Positions 1 to 10,864 are shown, numbered from the stretch's first letter. The stretch: 64,000 nucleotides of DNA from an uncultured bacterium (GCA_903884945.1 CAISGR010000318.1:35585-99584); one strand, 5' to 3'. Numbers and translations: made by a program. Notes: generated by a model from the sequence alone, not told the origin.

Positions 1-2
1 GA

Positions 3-200
3 GGGGTATTCTACGCCTCCGGCTATCCCCGCCCGATCCCCGGTGTGGCGCAGCGCCACAACCTCTACGGCATCAGCTTTGCGACCGCCCAGGCGAGCGG
101 CTTCGCCGCGCGCACCGTCGGCAGGCTACGGGCGGAGGGCGGGGACGAGAGGGATCTGCTTTCCGCATTGCTGCAGCCCCCCACCGCCTTTCCTGCCTGA
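3..200 (+). CDS. C-terminal end of a subtilisin-like (S8) serine peptidase, truncated by the window edge
   Basis: Frame 3 reads GVFYASGYPRPIPGVAQRHNLYGISFATAQASGFAARTVGRL...FPA*; GISFATA resembles the catalytic-Ser G-T/I-S-x-A block of S8 peptidases. Confidence 0.5.
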   Translation, partial: GVFYASGYPRPIPGVAQRHNLYGISFATAQASGFAARTVGRLRAEGGDERDLLSALLQPPTAFPA

Positions 201-245
201 CGCCAGCCGCCAAGCAGGGTATGCCGGCTGGCGCCGGCGCTCACA

Positions 246-279
246 AAAAACACCCCCCGTGGCTTGAGCCACGGAGGGT
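246..279 (-). terminator. Rho-independent terminator of the minus-strand TonB receptor
   Basis: On the minus strand CCGTGGCT-CA-AGCCACGG hairpin followed by a T-rich run (TGTTTTTT), about 40 bp after the stop at 317. Confidence 0.75.
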
Positions 280-316
280 CGAAGGTCTCCTCAGGAAGGA
301 TCGTCGTTAGACGGCG

Positions 317-2788
317 CTAGTAGCGCCGGCTGAACTTCAGCCCGAAATATTGCGGTTTGATCGAAAAAGTCCGCGAGGAGCTTGCGCAATATTCGATCGA
401 GCAGAAGGTGTTCTTGCTCAGCTCGCCCCGTCGATCGAAAATGTTCTGAATGAAGAACGTTGCCGTCCAGTCATCCTTTTTCACGCCGGCCGAAAAGTCG
501 AAGCTGACAAAGCCCGCCGTGTTGCCCAGCAGCGAGTTCTTGTACACGTCCAGATCGGACGTGCTGTTCGTCTGGGCGTACATCGTGCCCTGGGCGAAGG
601 ATTTGAAGCTGCCCATCGGCATTTCATACCGCGCCGAGAACTGGCCCTTGAACCGGGGCTGGCGTGGCAGGCGGGTGCCCTTCGCCGCCGCGATTTGTGC
701 CGGCAGCGGGCAGCTCGCCAACTGCGCGACCCGCAAGACTGGATCGAGCTTGCAGAAGTCCTCCGAAAGCGCCGCGTCGTTATAGGCGCCGGATCCTGAG
801 AGGGTGAGACCGCCCAGCTTCCAGTCGAAGTCCATCTCCGTGCCATAGACCCGCGCCTTGCCGGCGTTCAGCGTGACGCCCGCGCCCTGGAACCCGAACG
901 GCACGACACCATATTGCACGCCGTCCCACACTTCGTAATAGAAGGCGCCGTTGAGACGGAAATTATTGCCCCATGTCGTCTTGAACCCGACCTCATAGTT
1001 GGTCAGCGTATCCGCCTGGTACGGATTGTTCGGCGCGATGCGATTGCCGCCCCCCGGGCGGAAGCCGGTGGAATAGGTTGCATAAACCATCTTGGAGGAG
1101 TCGATCTCCCAGGCGGCGCTGACCTTGTGGGTTTCACCACTGCCCTTGAACTTGATGTCCGTGTTGACACAACTGAAGCGCTGGTCGGGGAAGGGGATCG
1201 TGCAGGTCTTGGCCCGGCTGGCGGTGGCGACGCCGGAGAAGCCATAGACGGTGTTGTTGGCCTTGAAATAGCGAATGCCGCCCGTGATCTTGAGGCCGTT
1301 CAGGGGCTCGAAGGAGCCTTCGGCAAAGGCGGCGTAATCCTTGAACTTGGTATCGGTTTCGACAAGATAGAAGGCGTCGCGCTTGATCGCGGGATTGAAG
1401 CTGAAGCCCGGCAGCATGGTCACCCCGTCCGAGGCGAGATGCGGCCCGACGCCCGATTTGACCAGATCGATCTGGCTCAGGCCCGGGATATAATAGTCAC
1501 TGTCGCTCGACGATTTCTGGAACTGGTAGAACCCGCCGATCGTGAGGTCGAACGGCCAGCTCTTCGGCACCGAGACACGGACTTCCTGGGTGAACTTGGT
1601 CTGGCTGATCCGGCCGAGATATTGCTGCGTCGGATTGATCAGCGAGCCATTCTTGTCGTAGAATTTGAGATAGTTCTCATAGCCCGGCCCGAGCTTGTCA
1701 TAGGTTACCGAATAATAGGTATAGTCGTTGGCGTTCAGGATCTTGCGCTTGAAATAGCCGGTCGAGGAAACGACATCGAAGTCGGCGATCTTGCCCTGAA
1801 TGGTCAGCGCCGCCTGTGCCCATTTGTCGATATTGTAGGTCTTGCTGAAGTCGTGGACCGTAAGGTCGCCCAGGCGCGGGTCATAGTTGAACCCACCTTC
1901 AGCGTTCAGATACTGGGCCGTGATCGACGGCAGGATCGTCCAGTTATCGTCCAGCTTGATCGTCATGTTCAGCCGGCCCCCATAATCGGAAACCGGATTG
2001 TAATTGTCGCGCGCGACGTTGGTGCTGTCGATCGTGTAGTTGGTGGTGGGATCGTTGTCGCCCAGTGCGAAGGTGTATTTGGCCGGCTTGTTGTCGATAT
2101 AGCCGCCTTCATGGTCGTAATAGCCCATCAGGCGGATCGCGACGTCCTGGCTGATCGGCACGTTGATGAACCCTTCGATCATCGCGCCGGGATCGCCCTT
2201 GCCGTATTTGTCGACCGTGAGGTCGTAACCGGCCTTGAATCCCGAAGTGTCGGCCTTGTTCGTGATGATGCGCAGCGTACCGGCCAGCGAGCTCGCGCCG
2301 AACAGCGTGCCCTGCGGGCCCGAAAGCGCTTCGACGCGCTCGATGTCGTAGATGTGGAGGTCGGGCATGCGGCCGGCGGTAGAAATCGGCACGTCGTCAA
2401 GATACGTGCCGGTGGTCGGCAAACTGCCGCCGCCAACCGAAATGCCGCGGAAATAGACATTGCTGCGGCCTGGCCCGAGTGTCGAGAAACTGACCGAGGG
2501 CAGCATGTTGACATAGTCGGTGAAGCCGGTGACCTGGTGATCCTCCAGCTTCGCCGGGCTCAGCGCCTGGATGCTGATCGGAACCTTCTGGATGCTCTCG
2601 GACTTGCGCGTCGCCGTGACGACGATGTCCTTCAGCCCGTCCCCTTCATTGTCCTCAGCCGCCGAGGTGGCCGGTTTGGCGGCGTCCTCGGCCCAGGCCG
2701 TCGCCGGCATGACAAATGTCGAGAGAAATGTTGACGCGCCAAGGATACCGAAAATGCGCTTCGAGCGCGACCTGCGTGCAGCTTTCAT
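317..2788 (-). CDS. TonB-dependent receptor
   Basis: 823 aa; signal peptide; plug motif (DIVVTATRKSESIQKVPISIQAL), VEALSGPQGTLFGASSLAGTLRI, C-terminal beta-barrel ending in aromatic residue. Confidence 0.95.
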   Translation of the reverse strand: MKAARRSRSKRIFGILGASTFLSTFVMPATAWAEDAAKPATSAAEDNEGDGLKDIVVTATRKSESIQKVPISIQALSPAKLEDHQVTGFTDYVNMLPSVSFSTLGPGRSNVYFRGISVGGGSLPTTGTYLDDVPISTAGRMPDLHIYDIERVEALSGPQGTLFGASSLAGTLRIITNKADTSGFKAGYDLTVDKYGKGDPGAMIEGFINVPISQDVAIRLMGYYDHEGGYIDNKPAKYTFALGDNDPTTNYTIDSTNVARDNYNPVSDYGGRLNMTIKLDDNWTILPSITAQYLNAEGGFNYDPRLGDLTVHDFSKTYNIDKWAQAALTIQGKIADFDVVSSTGYFKRKILNANDYTYYSVTYDKLGPGYENYLKFYDKNGSLINPTQQYLGRISQTKFTQEVRVSVPKSWPFDLTIGGFYQFQKSSSDSDYYIPGLSQIDLVKSGVGPHLASDGVTMLPGFSFNPAIKRDAFYLVETDTKFKDYAAFAEGSFEPLNGLKITGGIRYFKANNTVYGFSGVATASRAKTCTIPFPDQRFSCVNTDIKFKGSGETHKVSAAWEIDSSKMVYATYSTGFRPGGGNRIAPNNPYQADTLTNYEVGFKTTWGNNFRLNGAFYYEVWDGVQYGVVPFGFQGAGVTLNAGKARVYGTEMDFDWKLGGLTLSGSGAYNDAALSEDFCKLDPVLRVAQLASCPLPAQIAAAKGTRLPRQPRFKGQFSARYEMPMGSFKSFAQGTMYAQTNSTSDLDVYKNSLLGNTAGFVSFDFSAGVKKDDWTATFFIQNIFDRRGELSKNTFCSIEYCASSSRTFSIKPQYFGLKFSRRY

Positions 2789-3148
2789 GTGTAGACCCCC
2801 GTTTTTGCCCGAACCTCCTTTCCTCTCCCGAACACTGGCGGCCCGCTTTCAGGTCTCGCCCTCACCCGCATCACACCGATCGACCACGGCCCGTTGTGCA
2901 ACTGCGAACTGCATTCGACCGCAGATGCACACGGAGTCTCAAACCGCGAAGCATGCGCCTCCCGGTTCTTCGTCACCCTGTGCCGAAGAAGGTATGGTTG
3001 CCGTAACTCTCGGACTTTCGCGTACAACTCAGATTTAGTACGCACGTCCAGAATTGGATACTGCCAGCGAATCGGCTGCTGTCAATAAAATTGTGCCAAA
3101 TCGGCGGGACCTGCACGGGCTCGACAATGACGCATTCGTGACGCAGAT

Positions 3149-5239
3149 TTGGTGCGCCGCAACAAAGGGATTATGGCCATGGCCGGGAAGCTCGACGCAA
3201 GTGGCACAGCTGCCATGGGCACGCTCGATACCGCGTTGGCCCATGCCGCCGGATTGCTCCGCACACAGCCGCATCTGGCGCTGCGCCAGGCCCGCGAGAT
3301 TCTCCGCGCGGTACCGGGCCACCCTCAGGCAGTGCTCATCGAAGGGCAGGCCCAGCGACTGGCCGGGGATCTGCCCGGCGCCCGCATCACCCTGTCTCGA
3401 CTCGCTGCAGCCCAGCCGCGTTCCGCCGCCACTGCCTATGAACTGGGATTGACGGCCGCCGCGCTCGGGGAGGTGAACGTCGCCACGTCGAGCTTTCGTC
3501 GCGCGATCGCGCTGAAACCCGATCTCTCCGCAGCGTGGCTCAGCCTCGCCGCGACGCTGCGCGAAGCGGGGCGCGAGCAGGAAGCATCGCAGGCGGACCT
3601 TAGCGCCATCCGCGCTTCGACCAGGGATCCGCTGCTGCTGGAGGCGGCGGTGGCAATGGGGGAGGGCCGCTTCGAGGCGGCCGAACCCCTGCTGCGCGAT
3701 CGCCTGCGCACCGACCCGAACGACGTCGCGGCGATTCGCATGTTGGGCGAACTGGCCTGGCGCATCGGCCGGATCGACGATGCGCTCGCGCTGCTTCGGC
3801 TGGCGGTGGAGCGGGCGCCGGGATTCGAGGCCGCGCGCGAATTGCTGCTGCGCATCCTGGCGCAGGGCAGCGATGTGACCGAAGCGCTGGTTCACGCCGA
3901 CCGACTGGTGGCGGACGATCCCGGCAATCCTGCCCATGCGATGCTCAAGGCGTCGCTGCTGGTCCGGGTCGGCGACCAGGAAGGCGCGCGCGCGATCTAC
4001 GCGACGCTGGCGCGGCACGATTCCAGTCGGTTGCGCGTCTGGCTCAATCTCGGACATGTCGAGAAGACCATGGGCAACCAGGCGGAAGCGATCGCGGCCT
4101 ATCGCCGGGCTATCGCCATCAATCCGGCGATCGGCGAGGCGTGGTGGAGCCTGGCCAATCTCAAGACGGTCGAACTCGGTGATGGCGACATCGCAGCGAT
4201 GCTGGCGGCGCTCGACGAGGTGTCCGACAATGAAGACGCGGTTCACCTGCACTTCGCGCTCGGCAAGGCCTATGAGGATGCCGGCAATGCCGCTGAATCC
4301 TTCGCGCATTATGATCGGGCAAATCGCCTTCGCCGCGGGGAACTCGACTATGATCCCCGACGGATCACCGCGGCCTCCCTCGAACATGCGGGGTTGTTCT
4401 CCGCGCCATTCCTGGCCGCGCGGGCGGGGCAGGGTTGACCCGCCCGCGACCCGGTATTCATCGTCGGGCTGCCCCGCGCCGGCTCGACCCTGGTGGAGCA
4501 GATCCTTGCCAGCCACAGCATGATCGAGGGCACGATGGAATTGCCCGACATGATGATGATCGCCCAGCGTCTCGAATCGCGGGTCGAGGAGGGAGAGTTC
4601 GCCGGTCTCGGTGCTGCGATCGCCACCCTGTCGTCCACCGACCTCGCACGGCTCGGCGAGGAATATCTCGACCGCACCCGGGTCCATCGCAAAACCGGCA
4701 AGCCCCGATTCATCGACAAGATGCCGAACAACTGGCAGCATGTCGGCCTGATCCGCCTCATCCTGCCCAACGCGGTGATCATCGACGCACGGCGCCACCC
4801 GATGGCGTGCTGCTTCTCGGGCTGGAAGCAGCATTTCGCGCGCGGGCAGGTGTTTTCGTACGATCTGGCCGAAATCGGCACCTATTACGGGGACTATGTC
4901 GCGCAGATGGCGGCCTTCGACCGCGCGGCGCCCGGTGCCGTCCACCGGGTCATCTACGAGCGCATGGTCGCGGACACCCCCGGCGAAGTACGCCGGCTGC
5001 TCGACCATGTCGGGGTGCCGTTCGAGGAAGCGTGTCTCGAATTCTGGCGTACGCGCCGCGCAGTGCGCACCGCCAGTTCCGAACAGGTGCGGCAGCCGAT
5101 CTTCACCGATGCGGTCGAGCACTGGAGAATGTTCACGCCGTGGCTTGGCCCGCTTGAAACTGCGCTTGGCCCGCTCGCGACATCCTATCCGGCGGTGCCC
5201 GAGGACCTTGGGCGAGACAAACCGGCGGAAGTCGGCTGA
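3149..5239 (+). pseudogene. TPR repeat-sulfotransferase fusion interrupted by an in-frame TGA (4436-4438)
   Basis: ORF 3149..4438 (TPR) and ORF 4493..5239 (sulfotransferase) are in the same frame; the joined reading is [36 protein letters not shown], with the PAPS-binding loop just after the stop. Confidence 0.8.
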
Positions 5240-5241
5240 AC

Positions 5242-5270
5242 GCCACGGGCGGGAGGATCCCGCCCGTGGC
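5242..5270. terminator. Bidirectional hairpin between convergent genes
   Basis: Perfect 13-bp inverted repeat GCCACGGGCGGGA-GGA-TCCCGCCCGTGGC between the sulfotransferase and adhP stops. Confidence 0.7.
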
Positions 5271-5290
5271 GTGTCACCGCTTCGTGCGAT

Positions 5291-6370
5291 TCAGCCCACG
5301 GGTGCGAGAGCCGCAATATTCGCCTGCGCGGGCGCGGAATTCTCATCCTCGAAATCAAGGACGATCCGCCCCTCGATTTCGCCCCGGTGCATGCGCCCGA
5401 ACACATCGTTGATGTTTTCCAGCCGGTCCGTCGTCACCGTCGCACGGACCTTGCCATGGGCCGCGAAGTCGAGCGATTCCTGAAGATCGAGCCGCGTGCC
5501 GACGATCGATCCCCGCACGGTGATGCCGTTCAGCACTGTATCGAAGATCGACAGAGGAAAGTCACCCGGTGGCAGCCCGTTGAGCGAGACGGTACCGCCC
5601 CGCGCGACCATGCCGATCGCCTGTTGGAACGCCTTGGGCGATACGGCGGTGACAAGCACGCCCTGCGCGCCACCGATCTCCTTCTGGATGAAGGCGGCGG
5701 GATCGGCATGAAGCGCGTTGACGGTGAGGGCGGCGCCGAGTTCTTCGGCCAGCCTCAATTTCGCATCGTCGATGTCGACTGCAACGACATTCAGGCCCAT
5801 CGCCTTGGCATATTGCACCGCCATATGGCCCAGCCCGCCGATACCCGAAATCGCCACCCAGTCGCCGGGCTTGGTATCGGTGACCTTCAGGCCCTTATAG
5901 ACCGTCACGCCGGCGCACAGGATCGGCGAGATCTCGGCAAAGCTGATATTGGCCGGCAGGTGCCCGACATAGTTGGGATCTGCAATCACATATTCAGCGA
6001 AGCTGCCATTGACCGAATAGCCGGTATTCTGCTGCTCGAGACACAGCGTCTCCCAGCCACCCAGGCAATGCGTGCAGTGCCCACACGCGGTATAAAGCCA
6101 GGGCACGCCGACCCGGTCGCCTTCCTTCACATGGGTCACGCCGGCACCAACCGCGACGACATGGCCCACGCCCTCATGTCCCGGGATGAAGGGCGGGTTG
6201 GGCTTGACCGGCCAGTCGCCCTCGGCGGCGTGGAGATCGGTGTGGCACACGCCGCAGGCGGCGATCTTGACGAGGATCTGGCCGGGGCCGGGCATCGGTA
6301 CCGCAACCTCCTCGATGACGAGCGGCTGACCGAATGCGCGGACGACGGCTGCCTTCATGGTCTTCTGCAT
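5291..6370 (-). CDS. adhP: Zinc-dependent alcohol dehydrogenase
   Basis: [49 protein letters not shown]; structural Zn cysteines [15 protein letters not shown]. Confidence 0.93.
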   Translation of the reverse strand: MQKTMKAAVVRAFGQPLVIEEVAVPMPGPGQILVKIAACGVCHTDLHAAEGDWPVKPNPPFIPGHEGVGHVVAVGAGVTHVKEGDRVGVPWLYTACGHCTHCLGGWETLCLEQQNTGYSVNGSFAEYVIADPNYVGHLPANISFAEISPILCAGVTVYKGLKVTDTKPGDWVAISGIGGLGHMAVQYAKAMGLNVVAVDIDDAKLRLAEELGAALTVNALHADPAAFIQKEIGGAQGVLVTAVSPKAFQQAIGMVARGGTVSLNGLPPGDFPLSIFDTVLNGITVRGSIVGTRLDLQESLDFAAHGKVRATVTTDRLENINDVFGRMHRGEIEGRIVLDFEDENSAPAQANIAALAPVG

Positions 6371-6395
6371 GGAATGTCTCCGTTGGTCGAAGGGA

Positions 6396-7916
6396 TCAGA
6401 ACAGGCCGAGCGCTGCGTCGTCGTAGCTGACGAGCAGGTTCTTGGTTTGCTGGTAATGGTCGAGCATCATCTTGTGATTTTCGCGCCCGAAGCCGGACTC
6501 CTTGTAGCCGCCAAAGGCCGCGTGTGCCGGATAGGCATGGTAGCAATTGGTCCAGACGCGGCCCGCCTGGATCGCGCGACCGAGCCGATAGGCGTCCGAT
6601 CCGTTGCGGGTCCATACGCCGCTGCCCAGGCCGTATACCGTGTCGTTGGCGATCTCGATCGCATCGTCGATCGTCTTGAACTTCGTCACCGACAGCACCG
6701 GCCCGAAGATCTCTTCCTGGAAGATGCGCATGCTGTTGTCGCCCACGAATACGGTGGGCTTGACGAAAAAGCCTTTGTCCAGCTCGCCGCCGGGCAGGGC
6801 GCGCTCGCCGCCGGTCAGGCACTTGGCACCTTCCTGCTTGCCGATCTCGATATAGCCCAGGATCTTGTGAAGCTGGTCCTCGGACGCCTGCGGCCCCATC
6901 TGAGTCTCGGGATCGAGCGGGTCGCCGACGCGGATGGCGGCGACCCGGGCGACCGCCCGCTCGACGAATTCGTCGAAGATCGATTCCTGCACCAGTGCGC
7001 GCGACGGGCAGGTGCAGACTTCGCCCTTGTTGAAAGCGAACAGCGCGAAGCCCTCGATCGCCTTGTTCAGGAAGGCATCATCTTCCCGCATGACATCGGC
7101 CATGAAGATGTTGGGGGATTTGCCACCCAGCTCCATCGTTTGCGGGATCAGATGCTCGGCGGCATATTGCATGATCTGCCGGCCCGTAGTCGTCTCGCCC
7201 GTGAAGGAGACCTTGGCGACGCGCGGATTGGCGGCGATCGCACGCCCCACCAGCGCGCCCGGACCGGTGACGATGTTGACGACGCCGGGTGGCAGGATGT
7301 CGGCGGTCAGTTCGGCGAACAGCAGCAGCGACAGTGGCGTTTGCGAGGCCGGCTTGATCACCGTGCAATTGCCTGCGGCGATGGCAGGGGCGATCTTCCA
7401 CGCCGCCATCAGCAGCGGGAAGTTCCAGGGAATGATCTGGCCAACGACGCCAAGCGGTTCCTTGAAGTGATAGGCGATCGTCTTCTCGTCGATCGTGGAG
7501 ATGGCGCCTTCCTCGGCGCGGATGCAGCCGGCGAAATAGCGAAAGTGATCGATCACGAGCGGAATGTCGGCGCCACGAGTCTCCCGGATCGGCTTGCCGT
7601 TGTCCATCGTCTCGGCCAGCGCGAGCAGTTCGAGATTTTCCTCGAGCCGGTCGGCGACCCGGTTGAGAATTTTCGCGCGCTCCATTGGCGAGAGGCGCGC
7701 CCATCCATCCTTCGCCTTGTGGGCGGCGTCGAAGGCGGTTTCGACATCCTCGGCGGTGGATTTCGCAATCTCCGCCAAAGGGCGGCCGTTGATCGGGCTG
7801 TGATCCGTGAAATATTCGCCATGGAGCGGTGCGACCCAGCGACCGCCGATGAAATTGCCGTAACGCGAGGGGGCGTGGCCCTTGGCCCGTACTGTGTCGA
7901 TCGCTTGCTGGAACAT
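6396..7916 (-). CDS. NAD-dependent aldehyde dehydrogenase (ExaC/AldB type)
   Basis: 506 aa ALDH with [11 protein letters not shown] and [13 protein letters not shown] active-site region; same strand as and just upstream of adhP. Confidence 0.93.
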   Translation of the reverse strand: MFQQAIDTVRAKGHAPSRYGNFIGGRWVAPLHGEYFTDHSPINGRPLAEIAKSTAEDVETAFDAAHKAKDGWARLSPMERAKILNRVADRLEENLELLALAETMDNGKPIRETRGADIPLVIDHFRYFAGCIRAEEGAISTIDEKTIAYHFKEPLGVVGQIIPWNFPLLMAAWKIAPAIAAGNCTVIKPASQTPLSLLLFAELTADILPPGVVNIVTGPGALVGRAIAANPRVAKVSFTGETTTGRQIMQYAAEHLIPQTMELGGKSPNIFMADVMREDDAFLNKAIEGFALFAFNKGEVCTCPSRALVQESIFDEFVERAVARVAAIRVGDPLDPETQMGPQASEDQLHKILGYIEIGKQEGAKCLTGGERALPGGELDKGFFVKPTVFVGDNSMRIFQEEIFGPVLSVTKFKTIDDAIEIANDTVYGLGSGVWTRNGSDAYRLGRAIQAGRVWTNCYHAYPAHAAFGGYKESGFGRENHKMMLDHYQQTKNLLVSYDDAALGLF

Positions 7917-8199
7917 GGGGTACTCCTGCTGTCGGCGTCCGTGACCTTCCGGGGGGGAGGGGAGGTCGTGGCCGAGGGCCGGGGAATTGCGCGTTCGGAC
8001 CGCGACTCTGTATGCGGATTGTTACGTAGGAACGGAGCGCAAGCCCGCACAATAGTGCGGATATCCACTCCGCGGTACGACACGGTCGGGCGGCACGCCG
8101 CGAATCATGGCGTTCGCGGTCGCAAGCCAATAGAGCAGCGCGAGCAGGGCGTGGGCCGCGTCGTTCGCGATGCCGGCCTTGCGGAGGGGCGCGGAAGGA

Positions 8200-8619
8200 A
8201 TGTCTGAACCGATTTGCGAGGCGCGTGCCGATGACGCGGCGGCGGTCATCGAGCTATGGGAGGCCTGTGGCCTGACGCGGCCGTGGAATGATCCGCGACG
8301 CGATTTCGCGCTCGCACTGGACGGCGCCACCTCGACCGTCCTGATCCTCCGTCAGGGGGATATCCTGGCTGGCTCGGTCATGGTCGGATTCGACGGCCAT
8401 CGTGGCTGGATCTATTATCTCGCGGTCGCGCCGGCGCGCCGTCTTCATGGGCATGGCCGTGAATTGATGGCAGCCGCCGAAGCATGGCTGCGCGGGCGGG
8501 GCGCGCCGAAGATGCAACTCATGGTCCGGGACGGCAATGCGGCTGCGCTTGGCTTCTATGCGGCGCTTGGGCTGGAGCGGCAGGACGTGGTGACGCTTGG
8601 GAAGTTTCTGAAGGATTAG
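8200..8619 (+). CDS. GNAT-family N-acetyltransferase (YpeA-like)
   Basis: MSEPICEARADDAAAVIELWEACGLTRPWNDP...YYLAVAPARRLHGHGRELM; ORF track start 8170, internal ATG at 8200 preferred. Confidence 0.88.
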   Translation: MSEPICEARADDAAAVIELWEACGLTRPWNDPRRDFALALDGATSTVLILRQGDILAGSVMVGFDGHRGWIYYLAVAPARRLHGHGRELMAAAEAWLRGRGAPKMQLMVRDGNAAALGFYAALGLERQDVVTLGKFLKD

Positions 8620-8622
8620 AGG

Positions 8623-8973
8623 ATGGCGACGACGCTTTACGGCATCAAGAATTGCGACACGATGAAGAAGGCGCGCACCTGGCTGGAAGCGCACGGGATT
8701 CCCTATGTCTTTCATGATTATAAGGCCGCCGGAATCGACGCGGAAACCCTCGCGCGCTGGGCGGCCATTGTCGGCTGGGAGGTTCTGCTGAACCGGTCCG
8801 GTACCACCTTTCGGGCGCTTGCCGATGCCGACAAGGCCGACATCGATCAGGGTAAGGCGATCAGGCTGATGATGGCCAATCCGTCGATGATCAAGCGGCC
8901 CGTGCTGGAGCAGGGCGGCAAATTGCTGGTGGGTTTCAAGCCCGATGCCTATCTTGCGGCAGGACTTGGATAA
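8623..8973 (+). CDS. ArsC/Spx family reductase
   Basis: MATTLYGIKNCDTMKKARTWLEAHGIPYVFHDYKAAGID. Confidence 0.9.
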   Translation: MATTLYGIKNCDTMKKARTWLEAHGIPYVFHDYKAAGIDAETLARWAAIVGWEVLLNRSGTTFRALADADKADIDQGKAIRLMMANPSMIKRPVLEQGGKLLVGFKPDAYLAAGLG

Positions 8974-8987
8974 TCGAGGAACCCATC

Positions 8988-9269
8988 ATGCCGACCGCCC
9001 GCTGGAATGGAGCTGTCATCGCTGAATCCGATGATACCGTCGTCGTCGAGGGCAATCACTATTTCCCCCCGGAGAGTGTCAACCAGGCCTTCTTCGAGGC
9101 AAGCGATTCCCATACCATCTGTCCCTGGAAGGGCGAGGCACGGTACAAGTCGATCGTTGTGGACAGAAAGCGGAACCCGGACGCGGCATGGTATTATCCC
9201 GATCCGCTGCCTGCGGCGGCACAGATCAAGGGCCGCTTCGCCTTCTGGAAGGGCGTTACGGTCGAATAG
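8988..9269 (+). CDS. DUF427 domain protein
   Basis: ARWNGAVIAESDDTVVVEGNHYFPPESV...CPWKGEARY...AAWYYPDP. Confidence 0.88.
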   Translation: MPTARWNGAVIAESDDTVVVEGNHYFPPESVNQAFFEASDSHTICPWKGEARYKSIVVDRKRNPDAAWYYPDPLPAAAQIKGRFAFWKGVTVE

Positions 9270-9349
9270 GACCGATCCTGTCCTGATTATTGCCTTTCCC
9301 AAGGAAAAATAGCAATTTCCTCCCCCTCACCAGATGGAGGGGAGACATC

Positions 9350-9787
9350 ATGACAGAGGACGGCGAAACGCCACCCGCATGGTATTATGTTGTCAGCGGC
9401 CTGCTTGCCCTGTGGAGCGCGATTGGCTGCTATTTCTGCTACATGCAGTTCATCCACGGCGCCGATGCCATGGGCGAGGCGACCGATTACGATCGTTCGC
9501 TCTACGCAAGTCTGCCGGACTGGTATAATTTCGTCTTTGCGCTGGCGGTGCTTGCTGGCCTGCTCGGGGCGATCGTGCTCCTGACGCGCTCGACCGGCGC
9601 GCGCCTCCTGCTGATCGTGTCGCTCGCCGCGTCTGTGATCCAGTTCGCCTATCTGTTCGCAACGACGGATATCATTGCCCGCAAGGGCGCCGTGATGGTC
9701 CTGCCGTTCCCGGCCATCATCATTGCGATCGGCATTTTCTCGGTCTGGTTTGCCGGTCTGGCAAAGCGCAACGAATGGCTGCGCTGA
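9350..9787 (+). CDS. Hypothetical membrane protein (about 4 TM)
   Basis: Multiple hydrophobic stretches; ATG at 9350 preferred over the ORF-track start at 9290. Confidence 0.75.
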   Translation: MTEDGETPPAWYYVVSGLLALWSAIGCYFCYMQFIHGADAMGEATDYDRSLYASLPDWYNFVFALAVLAGLLGAIVLLTRSTGARLLLIVSLAASVIQFAYLFATTDIIARKGAVMVLPFPAIIIAIGIFSVWFAGLAKRNEWLR

Positions 9788-9799
9788 AGCGGTGATAGC

Positions 9800-9827
9800 C
9801 CCGGCGGGAGGAGGCCCTTCCGCCGGG
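9800..9827. terminator. Hairpin between convergent genes
   Basis: CCCGGCGG ... CCGCCGGG inverted repeat; no strong U-tract. Confidence 0.45.
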
Positions 9828-9963
9828 CAGTTGTACCGTTGGATGACCGGGCAGGCCCGCGCGATGATGCGTGAACGCCCAACTCTTGCGACGCGGCACT
9901 ATGGTCACGCGCGATTGGATCGACGCGTATCGCTCTTTTGCCGCTGCTTCGCATGCCGGCGCA

Positions 9964-10176
9964 TCAGTCCTTCCACTGAAACACCTCGTCGAGTGGCTTG
10001 CCAAACACCCTGGCGATGCGGAACGCGGCTTCGAGCGAAGGCGAATATTTGCCCGCCTCGATCGCCGCGATCGTTTGCCGCGTCATGCCGATCCGCGCAC
10101 CCAGATCGGCCTGGGTCATCTCTCCGGCCATGAAGCGCAGCCTACGGATCTGGTTCGCGATAGGGGTGTCAGCCAT
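9964..10176 (-). CDS. Small XRE/Cro-family regulator
   Basis: MADTPIANQIRRLRFMAGEMTQADLGARIGMTRQTIAAIEAGKYSPSLEAAFRIARVFGKPLDEVFQWKD, a complete HTH_3. Confidence 0.93.
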   Translation of the reverse strand: MADTPIANQIRRLRFMAGEMTQADLGARIGMTRQTIAAIEAGKYSPSLEAAFRIARVFGKPLDEVFQWKD

Positions 10177-10375
10177 GCCGGCCGCGCCCGTCGTCGAAGG
10201 TGATCGAGCCATGCGGCGCGGATTCGGTGACGAGCGGTGCCGACGACGCGGCGTTGGTGATCGCCCGGCTGCGATTGCAGAACGAATTGATCATGCCGAC
10301 CATGTCCAGAGGGCTTTCTCGCAGAATGGCGTTGCCTGTGCGGGAAGGGCGGATACCGATGGTGATCGGTCCATT

Positions 10376-10858
10376 TCAGCTCCCCCGGCGATAAAGCAAC
10401 ACCAGCGTCCCCGAGCGGACCAGTTCGGCCAGCACCAGGGACAGTAGCAGCGCGTTGCTGATGACGATCGGCACGACGCTGGACGGCTTGCCACCGAGCC
10501 AGGCGGGGGCGGTCGCCATGGTCAGGGGGGCGACCACTGTCAGCATCGCGACCAGCACGCTGAGCGTGATGAAGGCCGGGCGATAGGCCCGCAGCGCGAA
10601 TTCCCGGTCGCGATCATCCGCGGGCGCGCGCGCTTCGGCGGGTGAGGAGATCGCGAGCACGATGGCCACGACGACTTGCACGACAGTGAGCGCGACCACC
10701 GCGAAGATGAAGCTGCCAACCTCGGTGCTCGTGTCGAAACGAGGTCCTGTGAGCGCCGCCAGGAACCCCAGGAAATACCAGCCCCAGATCGCGACCGTTG
10801 CCGCGAGCGAGCCCCACAGCATCTTTTCCCGAAACGCCATTCCTCCCTCCTGTGTCAA
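10376..10858 (-). CDS. Hypothetical membrane protein upstream of the XRE gene
   Basis: 160 aa, four hydrophobic segments. Confidence 0.8.
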   Translation of the reverse strand: MTQEGGMAFREKMLWGSLAATVAIWGWYFLGFLAALTGPRFDTSTEVGSFIFAVVALTVVQVVVAIVLAISSPAEARAPADDRDREFALRAYRPAFITLSVLVAMLTVVAPLTMATAPAWLGGKPSSVVPIVISNALLLSLVLAELVRSGTLVLLYRRGS

Positions 10859-10864
10859 CTCGAT

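Noticed and set aside
43-267. 74-aa plus ORF and 62-aa minus ORF at the window start
   Set aside because: Frame 3 gives a better explanation (S8 peptidase C-terminus); the listed ORFs look like frame shadows.
914-2734. 606-aa plus-strand ORF antisense to the TonB receptor
   Set aside because: High-GC antisense shadow ORF; Arg/Val/Asp-rich composition, no domain, and the opposite strand encodes a clear receptor.
4436-4438. TGA as a selenocysteine codon
   Set aside because: No recognisable SECIS-like hairpin immediately downstream and no known selenocysteine position at this domain linker; nonsense mutation, error or readthrough more likely.
3035-5122. 695-aa minus-strand ORF antisense to the TPR-sulfotransferase
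   Set aside because: Antisense shadow; low-complexity His/Arg-rich translation, while the plus strand has recognisable TPR and sulfotransferase motifs.
8045-8060. CCGCAC-AATA-GTGCGG inverted repeat upstream of the aldehyde dehydrogenase
   Set aside because: Short, single copy, no consistent promoter context; could be chance in GC-rich DNA.
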